Positions 31,801 through 42,640 of a stretch of DNA of 64,000 nucleotides are shown one piece after another. Below the pieces are notes generated by a model. That model saw only the letters and a program-made list of their open reading frames with translations. It had not been told where the DNA came from and searched no databases. Where the stretch lies: NCBI GenBank assembly GCA_023630585.1, contig CM042545.1:1606415-1670414 (forward strand), written 5' to 3'. This DNA comes from Cranoglanis bouderius (Eukaryota; Chordata; Actinopteri; Siluriformes; Cranoglanididae). The position numbers and the translations under genes are program-made. Position 1 is the stretch's first letter; each line of letters begins with the position of its first letter.

Positions 31801-31993
31801 TCATATATGGTCACGCAAACATGACAGTGTAGATGTGTGTGTGCTAAAAACAGAGTGCGCACCGTGACACCGGGGGAGGGGGAGGAAAAGTTTCAGCGCT
31901 TGGGCGACACATTCTCAGGCAGTGACTATTAACATATTTAATTTCGTTGCCAGAACAAGGTCGTTGTTGCCGGTAAAAGAGAAAAATATATAG
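31801..31993 (+). promoter_or_regulatory. Candidate trim55-like promoter: CArG-like, MEF2-like, TATA-like motifs
   Basis: Upstream of the first coding exon are TCATATATGG (31801-31810, one mismatch from a CArG/SRF box), CTAAAAACAG (31844-31853, one mismatch from a MEF2 site) and AAAATATATAG (about 31983-31993, TATA-like). The TATA-like motif is 75 bp before the ATG, implying an untranslated leader of about 45-50 nt. SRF and MEF2 drive muscle genes, and MuRF genes are muscle-specific, so the combination is plausible. All motifs are short and unproven. Confidence 0.4.
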
Positions 31994-32067
31994 CTTCGGC
32001 CCATTTCTCTCGGTGTGAGACACGAGTCTGCTTCTTTGAATAATCGCATTCCAGAAAGCGCGACACC

Positions 32068-32187
32068 ATGGACAGCCTGGAAAAGCAACTCATCTGTCCG
32101 ATCTGCCTCGAGATGTTCACCAAGCCGGTGGTGATCTTACCCTGTCAACACAACCTCTGCCGGAAATGTGCCAATGACATATTTCAG
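32068..32187 (+). CDS. trim55: MuRF-type TRIM E3 ubiquitin ligase, first coding exon (RING, first part)
   Basis: The exon encodes residues 1-40, MDSLEKQLICPICLEMF then TKPVVILPCQHNLCRKCAND and IFQ, nearly identical to vertebrate muscle RING-finger proteins. It supplies C10, C13, C26, H28, C31 and C34 of the C3HC4 RING. The ATG at 32068 has a strong context (ACCATGG) and an in-frame TAA lies 27 nt upstream, so it is the real start unless an upstream exon exists. The exon ends CAG/GTAGTC. MuRF proteins ubiquitinate sarcomeric proteins and associate with titin and microtubules in striated muscle. Which paralogue this is (trim55, trim54, trim63) is judged mainly from exon 2. Confidence 0.93.
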
Positions 32188-32839
32188 GTAGTCAGACAAA
32201 CCTTTATTTCTTGATGTTTTGTGGTTGCCAAAGCCAGTGGTTAATGTTAAGACTGTTGTTTAGCCAGTCCTTTGACACGGTATTCATTGTGGAAACATTT
32301 GACTTTTGTAAGGCCGCGTTTACAAGGACTTTTGGGGGAAAAAAAAACTCTGCCATTCATTTCCATAAAAACTACGCATTGACCGACAGCCCCGGCAATA
32401 ATGGAAGTAAATCCCGCTAAAACATAAAATGATAGCCTAATTAAATTAATAAAATGGAAATCCCTTTTTGTAATTTCTCTCCCCATATCACTAGGCAAAG
32501 ATCATGCCTAAAATAAAACATAAAATGTTTTTTGGTTTCGTAAATTTTTCATCTTAATTTTCATGGCTATAAGTAAAATGGAGAAAGGAATAGGAAAGAA
32601 AATCCTTTGGGCAGCGATCTTCGTACCAGGCAGAGCCACCCAGGGCCCCATGAAAATACAAACTAGACAAACGTGTTGATATTAAATAACCTATACTTTA
32701 TCAGTCTACTCATTAATGCAATTATCTAATCAGCCAATAATGTGGCAGCAGCACAATTCATAACATCATGCAGATACAGGTCAAGTGTTTTAAACACCAG
32801 AATGACTTGACTTTGACAAGAATCTCAACAATCTTAAAT
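32188..32839 (+). other. Start of trim55-like intron 1, unassigned
   Basis: No repeat or exon is recognised between the donor and the first transposon fragment. Confidence 0.5.
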
Positions 32840-33048
32840 CTCATTTTATGACTTCAACATGATCAAGTCAGTACAAAAAGCAGTTTAGACTCCCAAACAT
32901 TAATCTGATGTAGATTTTTCTTCTGTTCACTCACTTTTCATTTTGTGCATTTTGTTAATTGATAAATATAAACTATTAACATGTCTATTTTTGAAAGCAT
33001 TCTTACTTTACAGCATTTTTTTCACAACTGCCTAAAACTTTTGCACAG
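32840..33048 (+). mobile_element. Family G terminal fragment
   Basis: CAGTACAAAAAGCAGTTTAG and TGCCTAAAACTTTTGCACAG match the MITE at 54050-54587. The end dissolves into a (TA)n array at 33050. Confidence 0.6.
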
Positions 33049-33049
<1 letters not shown>

Positions 33050-33122
<73 letters not shown>

Positions 33123-33130
33123 ACACACAC
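33050..33130. repeat. (TA)n(CA)n microsatellite
   Basis: About 34 TA units and a short CA run fill the gap between a family G end and the next Tc1. Confidence 0.97.
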
Positions 33131-33641
33131 AGTGGGTATAGAATAGAATCACCCCCCCTTTAAAATAATCACATTTTGTTGCTTTTCAGCCTGAAAAGAA
33201 GACAGATACAGTTGTTTTATCCAGCTGTATTTACTCAGTGCACCTTATAACATCCAAGTGAAAGATATAAAACCAACATGTCAGAAAAAAATAAATAAAA
33301 CAGAATTACTGAGTTGGAAAAAGGATCACCCCCCTCCTAAAAATGACTTGTAAACTCAATAAGGTGTAGCTAATCACCTTCTGAATGGCACACAAAGCCA
33401 TTTTACTTTCAACTGTGATTAGCTGTGGTCATTTTGATTAGCTTAGAATGAAAAGAGCTTTCCTGGAGCATTTTGTAGTGCAACTGAAGCAAACAATTAA
33501 CTATGGGTGGCAAGGCACTGTCAAAAGATCTCCGGGATAAAGTTGTGGACAGGCACAAGTCAGGAGATGGATACAAAAAAAATTCAAAGGCTTTATCAAT
33601 GCCTAGAAGCACAGTGAAGTCTATTATTAAGAAGTGGAAGG
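33130..33641 (+). mobile_element. Tc1 family F copy, 5' part (host of a nested Tc1)
   Basis: It starts CAGTGGGTATAGAATAGAAT, the terminus of the family at 11024-12577. The transposase start is at 33503 (MGGKALSKDLRDKVVDRHKS) and the DNA-binding domain runs to IIKKWKV at 33641, where the frame is broken by the nested element. It continues at 35267. Confidence 0.9.
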
Positions 33642-33643
33642 TA

Positions 33644-35264
33644 CAGTATCTCACAAAAGTGAGTACACCCCTCACATTTTTGTAAATATTTTATTATATC
33701 TTTTCATGGGACAACACTGAAGAAATGACACTTTGCTACAATGTAAAGTAGTGAGTGTACAGCTTGTATAACAGTGTAAATTTGCTGTCCCCTCAAAATA
33801 ACTCAACACACAGCCATTAATGTCTAAACCACTGGCAACAAAAGTGAGTACACCCCTAAGTGAAAATGTCCAAATTGAGCCCAATTAGCCATTTTCCCTC
33901 CCTGGTGTCATGTGACTCGTTAGTGTTACAAGGTCTCAGGTGTGAATGGGGAGCAGGTGTGTTAAGTTTGGTGTTATCGCTCTCACACTCTCTCATACTG
34001 GTCACTGGAATGTTCAACATGGCACCTCATGGCAAAGAACTCTCTGAGGATCTGAAAAAAAGAATTGTTGCTCTACATAAAGATGGCCTAGGCTATAAGA
34101 AGATTGCCAACACCCTGAAACTTAGCTGCAGCACGGTGGCCAAGACCATACAGCGGTTTAACAGGACAGGTTCCACTCAGAACAGGCCTCGCCATGGCCG
34201 ACCAAAGAAGTTGAGTGCACGTGCTCAGCATCATATCCAGAGGTTGGCTTTGCAGAATAGACGTATGAGTGCTGCCAGCATTGCTGCAGAGGTTGAAGGG
34301 GTGGGGGGTCAGCCTGTCAGTGCTCAGACCATACGCCCCACACTGCATCAAATTGGTCTGCATGGCTGTCGTCCCAGAAGGAAGCCTCTTCTAAAGATGA
34401 TGCACAAGAAAGCCCGCAAACAGTTTGCTGAAGACAAGCAGACTAAGGACATGGATTACTGGAACCATGTCCTGTGGTCTGATGAGACCAAGATAAACTT
34501 ATTTGGTTCAGATGGTGTCGAGCGTGTGTGGCAGCAACCAGGTGAGGAGTACAAAGACAAGTGTGTCTTGCCTACAGTCAAGCATGGTGGTGGGAGTGTC
34601 ATGGTCTGGGGCTGCATGAGTGCTGCTGGCACTGGGGAGCTAATGCCAACATGTACTGTGACATACTGAAGCAGAGCATGATCCCCTCCCTTCGGAAACT
34701 GGGCCACAGGGCAGTATTCCAACATGATAACGAGCCCAAACACACCTCCAAGATGACCACTGCCTTGCTACTGAAGCTGAGGGTAAAGGTGATGGACTGG
34801 CCAAGCATGTCTCCAGACCTAAACCATATTGAGCATCTGTGGGGCATCCTCAAATGGAAGGTGGAGGAGCGCAAGGTCTCTAACATCCACCAGCTCTGTG
34901 ATGTCGTCATGGAGGAGTGGAAGAGGACTCCATTGGCAACCTGTGAAGCTCTGGTGAACTCCATGCCCAACAGGGTTAAGGCAGTGCTGGAAAATAATGG
35001 TGGCCACAAAAAATATTGACACTTTGGGCCCAATCTGGACATTTTCACTTAGGGGTGTACTCACTTTTGTTGCCAGCGGTTTAGACATTAATGGCTGTGT
35101 GTTGAGTTATTTTGAGGGGACAGCAAATTTACACTGTTATACAAGCTGTACACTCACTACTTTACATTGTAGCAAAGTGTCATTTCTTCAGTGTTGTCCC
35201 ATGAAAAGATATAATAAAATATTTACAAAAATGTGAGGGGTGTACTCACTTTTGTGAAATACTG
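33644..35264 (+). mobile_element. Tc1-like transposon, family K, nested, nearly intact
   Basis: The 1621-bp element has TA at 33642-33643 and 35265-35266 and near-perfect terminal inverted repeats of roughly 230 bp (CAGTATCTCACAAAAGTGAG at the left). The transposase begins at 34018 (MAPHGKELSEDLKKRIVALH) and runs to GTGELMPTCTVTY, with the first catalytic aspartate in VLWSDETKINL. A small deletion at about 34640 shifts frame. The rest (to TGA after GGHKKY at about 35019) is open and keeps FQHDNEPKHTS and LNHIEHLWG with 34 residues between the last two catalytic positions. One frameshift therefore separates it from an open frame. Confidence 0.92.
34018..35019 (+). pseudogene. Tc1-family transposase, single frameshift
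   Basis: The N-terminal paired-type DNA-binding domain (about residues 1-115, with KKLSARAQHH between the two halves) is followed by a DDE domain. 34018-34669 is open, then stops because of the frameshift near 34640. 34650-35019 continues in another frame with NANMYCDILKQSMIPSLRKL to VLENNGGHKKY. Compared with typical members, a block of about six residues after GTGEL is missing, which suggests a small deletion rather than a point indel. Confidence 0.85.
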
Positions 35265-35266
35265 TA

Positions 35267-36232
35267 TTTGGTACAACGCAGACCCTCCCTGGATCAGGAC
35301 GTTGCTCCAAACTGGATGAAAGAGCCAGGAGGAAACTGGTCAGAGAGGCTACCAAGAGGCCTACAGCAACTCTGAAGCAGTTGCAGGAATTTATGACAGA
35401 GTCATTGTGTGCATGTGACAACAATATCACAAATTCTCCACAAATGTGGCTTGTATGGGAGGGTTGCAAGAAAAAAGCTACTCCTCAAGAAAGGCCACAT
35501 GAACGTACCTTGAAGATTCTGAGGCCACATGGAAAAAGGTGTTATGGTCAGATGAGACTAAAATTGAATTATTTGGCCTCAACACCAAACGATATGTCTG
35601 GCAGAAATCCAATACAGCTCACCATCCAAATAACACCATTCCTACAGTAAAGCATGGAGGTGGTAATATCCTGTTATGGGGGTGTTTCTCTGCAGCAGGG
35701 ACTGGAGCACTTGTCAGGATAGAAGGAAAATGGATGGGGCAAAATACTGTCAAATTCTTGAGGAAAATCTGCTGCTCTCTGCCAGAAAGTTGTCAATGGG
35801 AAGAAGGTTTACCTTCCAACATGACAATGACCCAAAGCACACAGCAAAACTAACCACACAGTGGTTGAAGGAGAAAAAGGTGAATGTCTTTGCATGGCCT
35901 AGTCAGAGCCCAGACTTAAACCCCATTGAAAATGTGTGGAATTACTTGAAGACTGCAGTCCACAAACGGTCACCATCAAATTTAACTGAAGAAGAGTGGG
36001 CAAATATTGCAAAGTCTAGATGTGCAAAGTTAGTAGAGACATATCCCAACAGACTAAAGGCTGTAATTAAAAAAATAATTATTTTTAAAATTATCTTTCA
36101 CTTGGATGTTTTAAGTTGCACTGAGTAAATACAGCTGGATAAAACAAAAAAACTGTATCAGTCTTCATTTCAGGCTGAAAAGCAACAAAATGTGATTATT
36201 TTAAAGGGGGTGATTCTTTTCTATACCCACTG
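35267..36232 (+). mobile_element. Tc1 family F copy, 3' part
   Basis: It resumes TTTGGTACAACGCAGACCCT, matching the interrupted DNA-binding domain. Pieces in several frames follow: 35539-35853 (MLWSDETKIELFGLNTKRYV, first catalytic aspartate) and 35676-36128 (FTFQHDNDPKHTAK and NPIENVWNYL, second aspartate and glutamate). It ends CTATACCCACTG at 36232. Unlike the copy at 11024, both aspartates and the glutamate are kept, but frameshifts are present. Confidence 0.88.
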
Positions 36233-36238
36233 TGTATG

Positions 36239-36244
36239 TATGTA

Positions 36245-36289
<45 letters not shown>

Positions 36290-36290
36290 A
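36239..36290. repeat. (TG)n microsatellite
   Basis: TG/TATG run directly right of the family F element. Confidence 0.95.
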
Positions 36291-36295
36291 TGAAC

Positions 36296-37310
36296 AAACC
36301 CTCACATCGTTTTGACCTGCTCTTCTTTTCAACACTGCTTCAGTTCATTGATGTTTGAGGGCATTTGTTTATGCAAGCTCTCTTAAGATCCCGCTGCAGC
36401 ATCTTAATGGAGTTGAGGACTGTACTTTGATTTGGACATTCCAGCACCTTAATTTTTTCTTCTTTTAGCCATTCAGATGTTGATTTGCTGGTATGCTTGC
36501 AATCTTTGTCCTGTTGTATGACCCAATTTTGGACAAACTTAAGCTGCTGGACAGATGGCCTTACATTTGTTTCAAGAATATTCTATGAAGTGGAGTTCAT
36601 TGTAGTTTCAATGACTGCAAGTTTCCCAGGTCCTGTGGCTACAAACCAAGCCCAAATCATCACCATGCTTGACAGTTGGTATGAGGTGTTTATGATACGC
36701 TGTATTTTTTTTTTTTTGCCAAACATGGCACTGTGCATGATGACCAGACATCTCCACCTTGGTCTCATCAGTCCAAAGGATATTGTTCCAGAACTTTTGT
36801 GGCTTGTTCAGATGCAATTTTGCAAACCTAAGTCATGTTGCCATATTCATTTTGGGTAGAAGGGGCTTTTTCCTACCCACCCTTCTATGAAAGCCATTTC
36901 AGTTATTTTACTGATTGTGCTATCATGAACATAAACATTTAATGTGCTCACAGAGGCCTGGTCACATGATGTAGCTCTTGGGTTTTTCTTTATATCTCTG
37001 ATCAATAATTGGTCTGACCGTGGACTGAATTTGTTGAGACACTCACTCCTGGGAAGACTGGCAACTGTCTTGAAGGCTCTCCATTTGTAAACAATCCTTC
37101 TCACTGTAGAATGGTGAACTTCAGAAGGAGATGGCCTTATCACCCTTCCCTGATTGATGAGCAGCAACAATTGTTTCTCTGAGGTCATTGCTGATGTCCT
37201 TTCTTCTTGGCATGATGTAGACACACAACCGAGTGCTCCAGAACACCAAACTGCCAAAAGTTCTGCTTTTATAGAGGTAGTCACACTTCTGGATATTTAA
37301 CTAATATTGT
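36296..37310 (-). mobile_element. Tc1-like transposon remnant, family L
   Basis: The minus strand of 37284-36847 encodes a degenerate DNA-binding region (IRPSPSEVHHSTVRRIVYKW, then LPRSE and FSPRSDQLLIRDIKKNPRAT). The minus strand of 36817-36608 encodes NILWTDETKVEMSG (first catalytic aspartate) and LIPTVKHGDDLGLV. The C-terminal part left of 36600 is decayed. No clear terminal repeats were found. Confidence 0.75.
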
Positions 37311-37582
37311 GCATTTCATTAGTAACACCTGGCTATTTTTAATTACATTCTTAATGATTATGGAAGTAGGAAGGGTTTACTTAATGTTTCTGAATCTTGG
37401 TTTACGTTTTGTTAAAAAATTGCTACATGTTGAAATCTGTTGTATTTTTTTGTTACTTGAGGTTACTTGTCTGTTTATAGAAGTTGATGACCGCAAAAAT
37501 GTTATTTAGGGCGCAGTAAATAAAAACATAGAATTGAAGGGTTGAAGGAGGGTTTGTGTTTGTTTTCTCATGACATATAAAA

Positions 37583-37717
<135 letters not shown>

Positions 37718-37949
37718 AAGTAATAATTGATGATGGGCCTTTGAATTATTAGAAAAATAATGCGCACCTCAGGTGGTAATGCCGCCATGACATGAAGTGG
37801 AGGCTTGAGCCATTGATATGCAGTTATTGGAGAGAGCGAGAGCAAGAAAAACGAAAGAGTGATTGTGCGAGAGAGCATGTGTGATCAGGGCTGTTGCTAG
37901 TGGGGTGAAAGGTGGTGATAATTATAGGGGCCCCCACTGCCCAGGGGGC

Positions 37950-38010
37950 CCCACTAAATCTGGTAGTTACGCTATATAGGCCCCTACTCTATGAATAATT
38001 ATTGTATATA
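37950..38010 (+). repeat. Interspersed repeat, left flank of a Tc1
   Basis: TACGCTATATAGGCCCCTAC and the following CTATGAATAATTATTGTATA match the reverse complement of 31505-31570. The other flank is 39586-39655. Confidence 0.7.
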
Positions 38011-39585
38011 CAGTCATGTGGAAAAAAATAAGTACTCTCATGGAAATTGTTGGCTTTTTTGACATATTTCGACAAACAAACATTTGATCATCTTTGAAAC
38101 AGTGCCTATTAATAAAATTAATATACTTGAACAAAACCAAAAGGAAAAATAGCTTTTTAAATCATTTATTCAACAGAAATATCAATAGATGTGATATTCT
38201 TCTGTGGAAAAAGTAAGTACACCCTTGGCCTCAGAAGCTAGTATTTCCCCCTTTAGCAGAAATAACTTCTTGTAGGCGTTTTGCATAATTGTCCACCAGT
38301 CTCTGACATCGGCTTGCTGGAATTTTTGACCACTCCTCCATGCAATATTCTTTCAGTTGCAAGATGTTTGAGGGTTTTCTTGCATGTACTGCCCATTCCA
38401 AATCCCCCCACAACATTTCAATGGGATTCAAATCAATGGGCTTTGACTAGGCCATTCCAAACCCTCCATTTCTTCTTTTTGAGCCATTCCTTGGTGGATT
38501 TGCTAGTGTGTTTAGGATCATTATCCTGTTAAAAGGTCCACTTTCGGTTCAACTTCAACTTTTAGACAGATGGCCTCACATGATCTTCAAGCACTCTTTG
38601 ATATGATGCAGAATTCATAGTTGAATCAGTGAATGCAAACTGTCCAGTCCCTGAGGCAGCGAAGCAACCCCAAACCATAACATTTCCACCACCGTGCTTC
38701 ACAGTTGGTATGAGGTGCTTCTCCTGAAAAGCTGTCTTTGGTCAGTGCCAAACATGTCTGCTGTTACTGTGGCAAAACAACTCTATCTTTGATTCATCTG
38801 TCCAGAGCAGATTATTCCAAAAGGGCTGATCCTATATGATCATTGGCAAACTGTAGTCTTGCTCTAATGTTCTTTTTAGACAGCAAAGGCTTTTTCCTGG
38901 CACGCCTCCCATGCAGGTCATTTTTGTGCAATCTCTTTCTGATTGTAGAAGCATGCACTTTGACACCAACAGTTGCAAAACTTACTAGCAGATCCTGTGA
39001 TGAAATTTTGGGGTTCTTGGAGACTTCTTTTTGCATCAGACGGTCTGCTCTTGGGCTGAATTTGCTGGGAAGGCCAGTCCTGGATGTTTGAAATCTGTGC
39101 CACTTGTAGATTATTTTACTTACAGTGGAATGATATATTTCAAATAATTTGGAGATCTTTTTAAATCCCTTGCCAGACTCATAGGCCTCCACAACTTTTT
39201 TTCTGAAGGCCTTATGAAACTATTTAGATCTTGGCATGATAACACCACACACCTCAATAGCAAAAGGAACATGAGACACTAGATGTGAGAGATTTTTAAA
39301 TAAGATTTATATAATGTTCCACCTGCACTCCCTAAGCAGGTTCTAATCACTGGCACCCAATCTTGAACACTTGATTTTAATTTTATGTATTTTAAGATTG
39401 TTAAATGTAGGGTGTACTTACTTTTTCCATGTGACTGACCATTTTTTTTGTTAATTTAAATTGTGAAAATTACTACAAAATGTGAATTTTATGTGTCATT
39501 TACTTGAGTCTATCCCCTTTATTAATAGGCACTGTTCAAATATGTAAAAAATTCCATGGGGTATACTTATTTTTTCACATGTCTG
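38011..39585 (-). mobile_element. Tc1-like transposon, family B, full length, dead
   Basis: It starts CAGTCATGTGGAAAAAAATA, ends with the complementary CACATGTCTG, and has TA on both sides. The transposase is on the minus strand: MPRSK then a stop at about 39220; 39192-38812 with the two-part DNA-binding domain (EAYESGKGFKKISKLFEIYH, then KFSPRADRLMQKEVSKNPKI). Decayed middle sequence follows, then 38431-38231 with NPIEMLWGDLEWAVHARKPS. Stops and frameshifts make it inactive. Related fragments are at 2038 and, inverted, at 41720. Confidence 0.9.
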
Positions 39586-39660
39586 TATATATTACAGCTT
39601 CAGCTTGTATGCCCGAGAGTTTAATGAAAACCACAAAAACATGCAGTTTCGTGGAAGAAG
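39586..39660 (+). repeat. Interspersed repeat, right flank of a Tc1
   Basis: CAGCTTCAGCTTGTATGCCC and GAGTTTAATGAAAACCACAA match the reverse complement of 31444-31505. Confidence 0.7.
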
Positions 39661-40379
39661 AAGTAGGGATGTCAGTGTGATGGGATGCCATGCCCTTGAT
39701 CATTTACTGCCCATTTACTTTCGTGGGAATAGGACACCCAATAAGAGCTGCCGCCCGCACCCCCTGCCGGTACGATCACATCATTTTCTCATTACTGTAC
39801 TGGCGCAGACTGACCGAATAATTATAGGGTCAAAGTCCCCGTCTTTTTGCGATATTATGTAAACAGAGTTGGTTTGTATAACGTGGGAAAAAATGCATAT
39901 GCGTGTCACAAGGATTACAGACCTGCCGGCTGCTGATGTGATACAGTAGCATATGTACTGAGTAATTTAAGTGGGTTTTTTTTGTTTGTTTTATTAAGTG
40001 TCTTTATTGACTGCATTCTTTTCAATTACTGAATCATTACTTCAGCTGACTGAAAGACTTTAATATATTGCTGTTACCCTTTAAAAATTTGTATTATTAT
40101 TTTATTAATTTCTTGTCTTTTGTTATTATTTTAGTAGTTTGTCTTGAATAATTGCTTGAGGAATTTAAAGAACGTTTCATAAGTTATTAATAGCTTAATG
40201 CCATTGTTTTGATGTAATATTTATATAAACATTTAAAACCTTGTTTTGTTATTTTGTAAGAGATCCCTATTACCACAGATGTAGGCCTGCATGCCCATAT
40301 CTTACACTGTATATGATATGGGTGGAGGGCGGTGGAGGCCCACATAAATATTTTTTCAGAGGGCCCTACACTTTTAAAA
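39661..40379 (+). other. Intron 1, unassigned
   Basis: AT-rich; a piece at about 40318-40378 (GGAGGCCCACATAAATATTT) is in the style of an old interspersed repeat. No gene. Confidence 0.4.
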
Positions 40380-40570
40380 CAGATGTGTTGAAAACAACAC
40401 GTGTTATTTCCTACACATGTTCTGAGGGATAACACATATATTGAGTTAAATTCAACACAAAACGTGTGTTAAAAAACAGCACACACAATGTGTTGCTTTA
40501 GTAAACACATTAATGTGATCTTGTTGGTATGTGTCTAACACAACAGTGTGTTACTGAATAATTGTTTAAA
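40380..40570. repeat. ACACATGTGTT-rich interspersed repeat
   Basis: TGTGTTGA, TCAACAC, AACACACGTG-type words in both orientations give the stretch a foldback character (for example GAAAACAACACGTGTTATTT). Non-coding. Confidence 0.45.
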
Positions 40571-41042
40571 AGTTTTAATATAAAAGATTATTATAAAATA
40601 TTAGATCGTATACAATCGGTATACTTTCACACAAAGAACCATTGAAGGACATTCTGTCTGCGTTCTTATTTACTGTTCATTCAACTGTTTTTATATTAGA
40701 GTATGCTGACTATAAAACTGTTAAACAAGCACTTCAAAACATTCATCATACATTATAAAAACTCATTACTCTTATTAAAACGTTTAAATATTATAAAACT
40801 CATATCTCTGTTAAGCACTGTCAAAACAGAACCCCAATGTCTAAAACAGTTTCCAACATATAAATTACCAACAAGTTCTCAACTTGTTCTCATGTTCTTT
40901 TACAAACAGAAATATACTTATTATGAACTTGAAAATAAGTTCAAACCATTTTAAAGAAAGCACCATCACTCTCATATATTTCGTGCACTGACCTAAGGTG
41001 TTCTACTCACCTAAACAAAATAATTCTTCATTAAAAACCCGG

Positions 41043-41345
41043 TCAAAGATGTATACAACAAATTAAACAGGTAGATTCAAACACTAACGGATTGACATAT
41101 TCCTGATCACAAAATGACACAATATCTAAAGGTCTATAATCTGTTACGTCACCAGGCAGCTTTGCCATGTCAAAATCTTTGGTTTTGATGACATTAAAGG
41201 AAAAAAGGTGTTCATCGAAATATTTTACTCTTAAAACTCTTAAAAGGAACATATGTGCACATTCTCTCTCACTTTGTGGGATTATGTGTATAACCTTACC
41301 AAATAAAGGTTCTCCCCTTTCATCTGCTTTAAAGGCAGAATGCAT
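41043..41345 (-). CDS. Unidentified open frame, 100 residues, probably repeat-derived
   Basis: The frame (EPLFGKVIHIIPQSERECAH, then FLLRVLRVKYFDEHLFSF, LPGDVTDYRPLDI and VNPL) is open back to about 41390. Its layout, FGK(V/I)..I followed by a long beta-rich stretch, FDEHLFSF and DYRPLDI, resembles a family of multi-copy fish ORFs that I associate with transposons, but I cannot name it. There is no good start and no visible splice sites. It lies antisense inside intron 1 of the trim55-like gene. It could be a decayed exon. Confidence 0.35.
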   Translation of the reverse strand: MHSAFKADERGEPLFGKVIHIIPQSERECAHMFLLRVLRVKYFDEHLFSFNVIKTKDFDMAKLPGDVTDYRPLDIVSFCDQEYVNPLVFESTCLICCIHL

Positions 41346-41719
41346 CCTGTCCTGTATGTTGCCCCCAAGAAGCTGATATTATTGGTCACATGAATTGAAC
41401 TGGTATAAGTGAGAGTCTCAAAATTGGTCTGTCTTCAATTTGTCATGGAATTTGTCACCCTTATACAAAGATGCAATCATAACTGGGAAAGCACTGGGTA
41501 CAGTCCAGTGGTACATTTGCTGAATCTGATGTTTATGAGCCAGGGTTTTGAAATATTTCTGAAGTTGCATACTACTTGGGCCTGTCATTAAAGGGAGTTA
41601 TGTTTTGCTTCAAAACTCATGCACCACAACTTGGAAAGAGGTCCAAATAAGGTCATAATACTCGCGTAATGTAACATAAAATTATGTTTAGGAATTAGAT
41701 TTCTATCAGGATAAAGATA

Positions 41720-42433
41720 CAGTCATGTGAAAAAATAAGTTCACCCCATGGAATTTTTTAAAAACATATTTGGACAAGCAAACATTTTATCCTCTTTGAA
41801 ACAGTGCCTCTTAATAAAGATGATACACTCTATCAAATGACTCTATCAAATAGTAATTTTCATGATTTTGATTACCAAAAAAAAAAAAAAGAGTAAGTAC
41901 ACCCATACATTTATTACACCTTTAAATCCATAAAATTAGAATCAGGTGTGCCAGTGATTTGATCCTGCTTAGGGAGTGCAGGTGGAACCTGTCTTATTTA
42001 AACCCCTCACATCTCACTAGTGTCTGGTGTTCCCTTTGTTATTGAGGTGTGTGGTGTTATCATGCCAAGATCTAAAGAGTTCTGTAAGGGCTTCAGAAAA
42101 AAGGTTGTGGATGCCTATGAGTCTGGCAAGGGATTTAAAAAGATCTCCAAATTATTTGAAATACATCATTCCACTGTAAGTAAAATCATCTACAAGTGGC
42201 GCAGATTTCAAAAGTCTGCCAATTTGCCCAGGACTGGCCGTCCCAGCAAATTCAGCCCAAGAGCAGACTGTCTGATGCAAAAAGAAGTCTCCAAGAACCC
42301 CAAAATTTAATCACAGAATCTGCTAGTAAGTCTAGCAGACTTGTAACTGTTGGCATCAAAGTGCATGCTTCTACAATCAGAAAGAGATTGCACAATTTTG
42401 ACCTGCATGGAAGGCGTGCCAGGAAAAAGCCTT
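41720..42433 (+). mobile_element. Tc1-like transposon, family B, 5' half, inverted relative to 38011
   Basis: It begins CAGTCATGTGAAAAAATAAG with TA before it. The transposase start (about 42063, MPRSKEFCKGFRKKVVDAYE) and DNA-binding domain (42020-42310) are open longer than in the other copies, ending with a stop after SKNPKI. A second frame carries VGIKVHASTIRKRLH and GRRARKKP, where the element is cut off. The catalytic domain is missing. Confidence 0.85.
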
Positions 42434-42640
42434 GTGATCATGGACAGGTATCTGAAGATATAGCAGTGGGAATAAAAGGGTATTTGGCACAAAACCCCTG
42501 TGATCATGGACAGGTATCTGATGTATGAATGTAAAATGGTATTTGGCACGAAACCCCTGCGATCACGGACAGGTATCTGAAGATATAGCAGAATTAATGT
42601 AAAACTCATGTGATCACGGACAGACAACTATCTGCAGCAA
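42434..42640. repeat. Short minisatellite at Tc1 break point
   Basis: GTGATCATGGACAGGTATCT recurs at about 42434, 42500, 42560 and 42610 (periods of about 66, 60 and 50) with ATTTGGCACRAAACCCCTG between units. It starts exactly where the family B Tc1 is truncated. Confidence 0.8.

Noticed and set aside
42434..42640. Possible CRISPR-like array of GTGATCATGGACAGG units
   Set aside because: The spacers are also repetitive, periods vary, and the genome is clearly vertebrate; it is a minisatellite.
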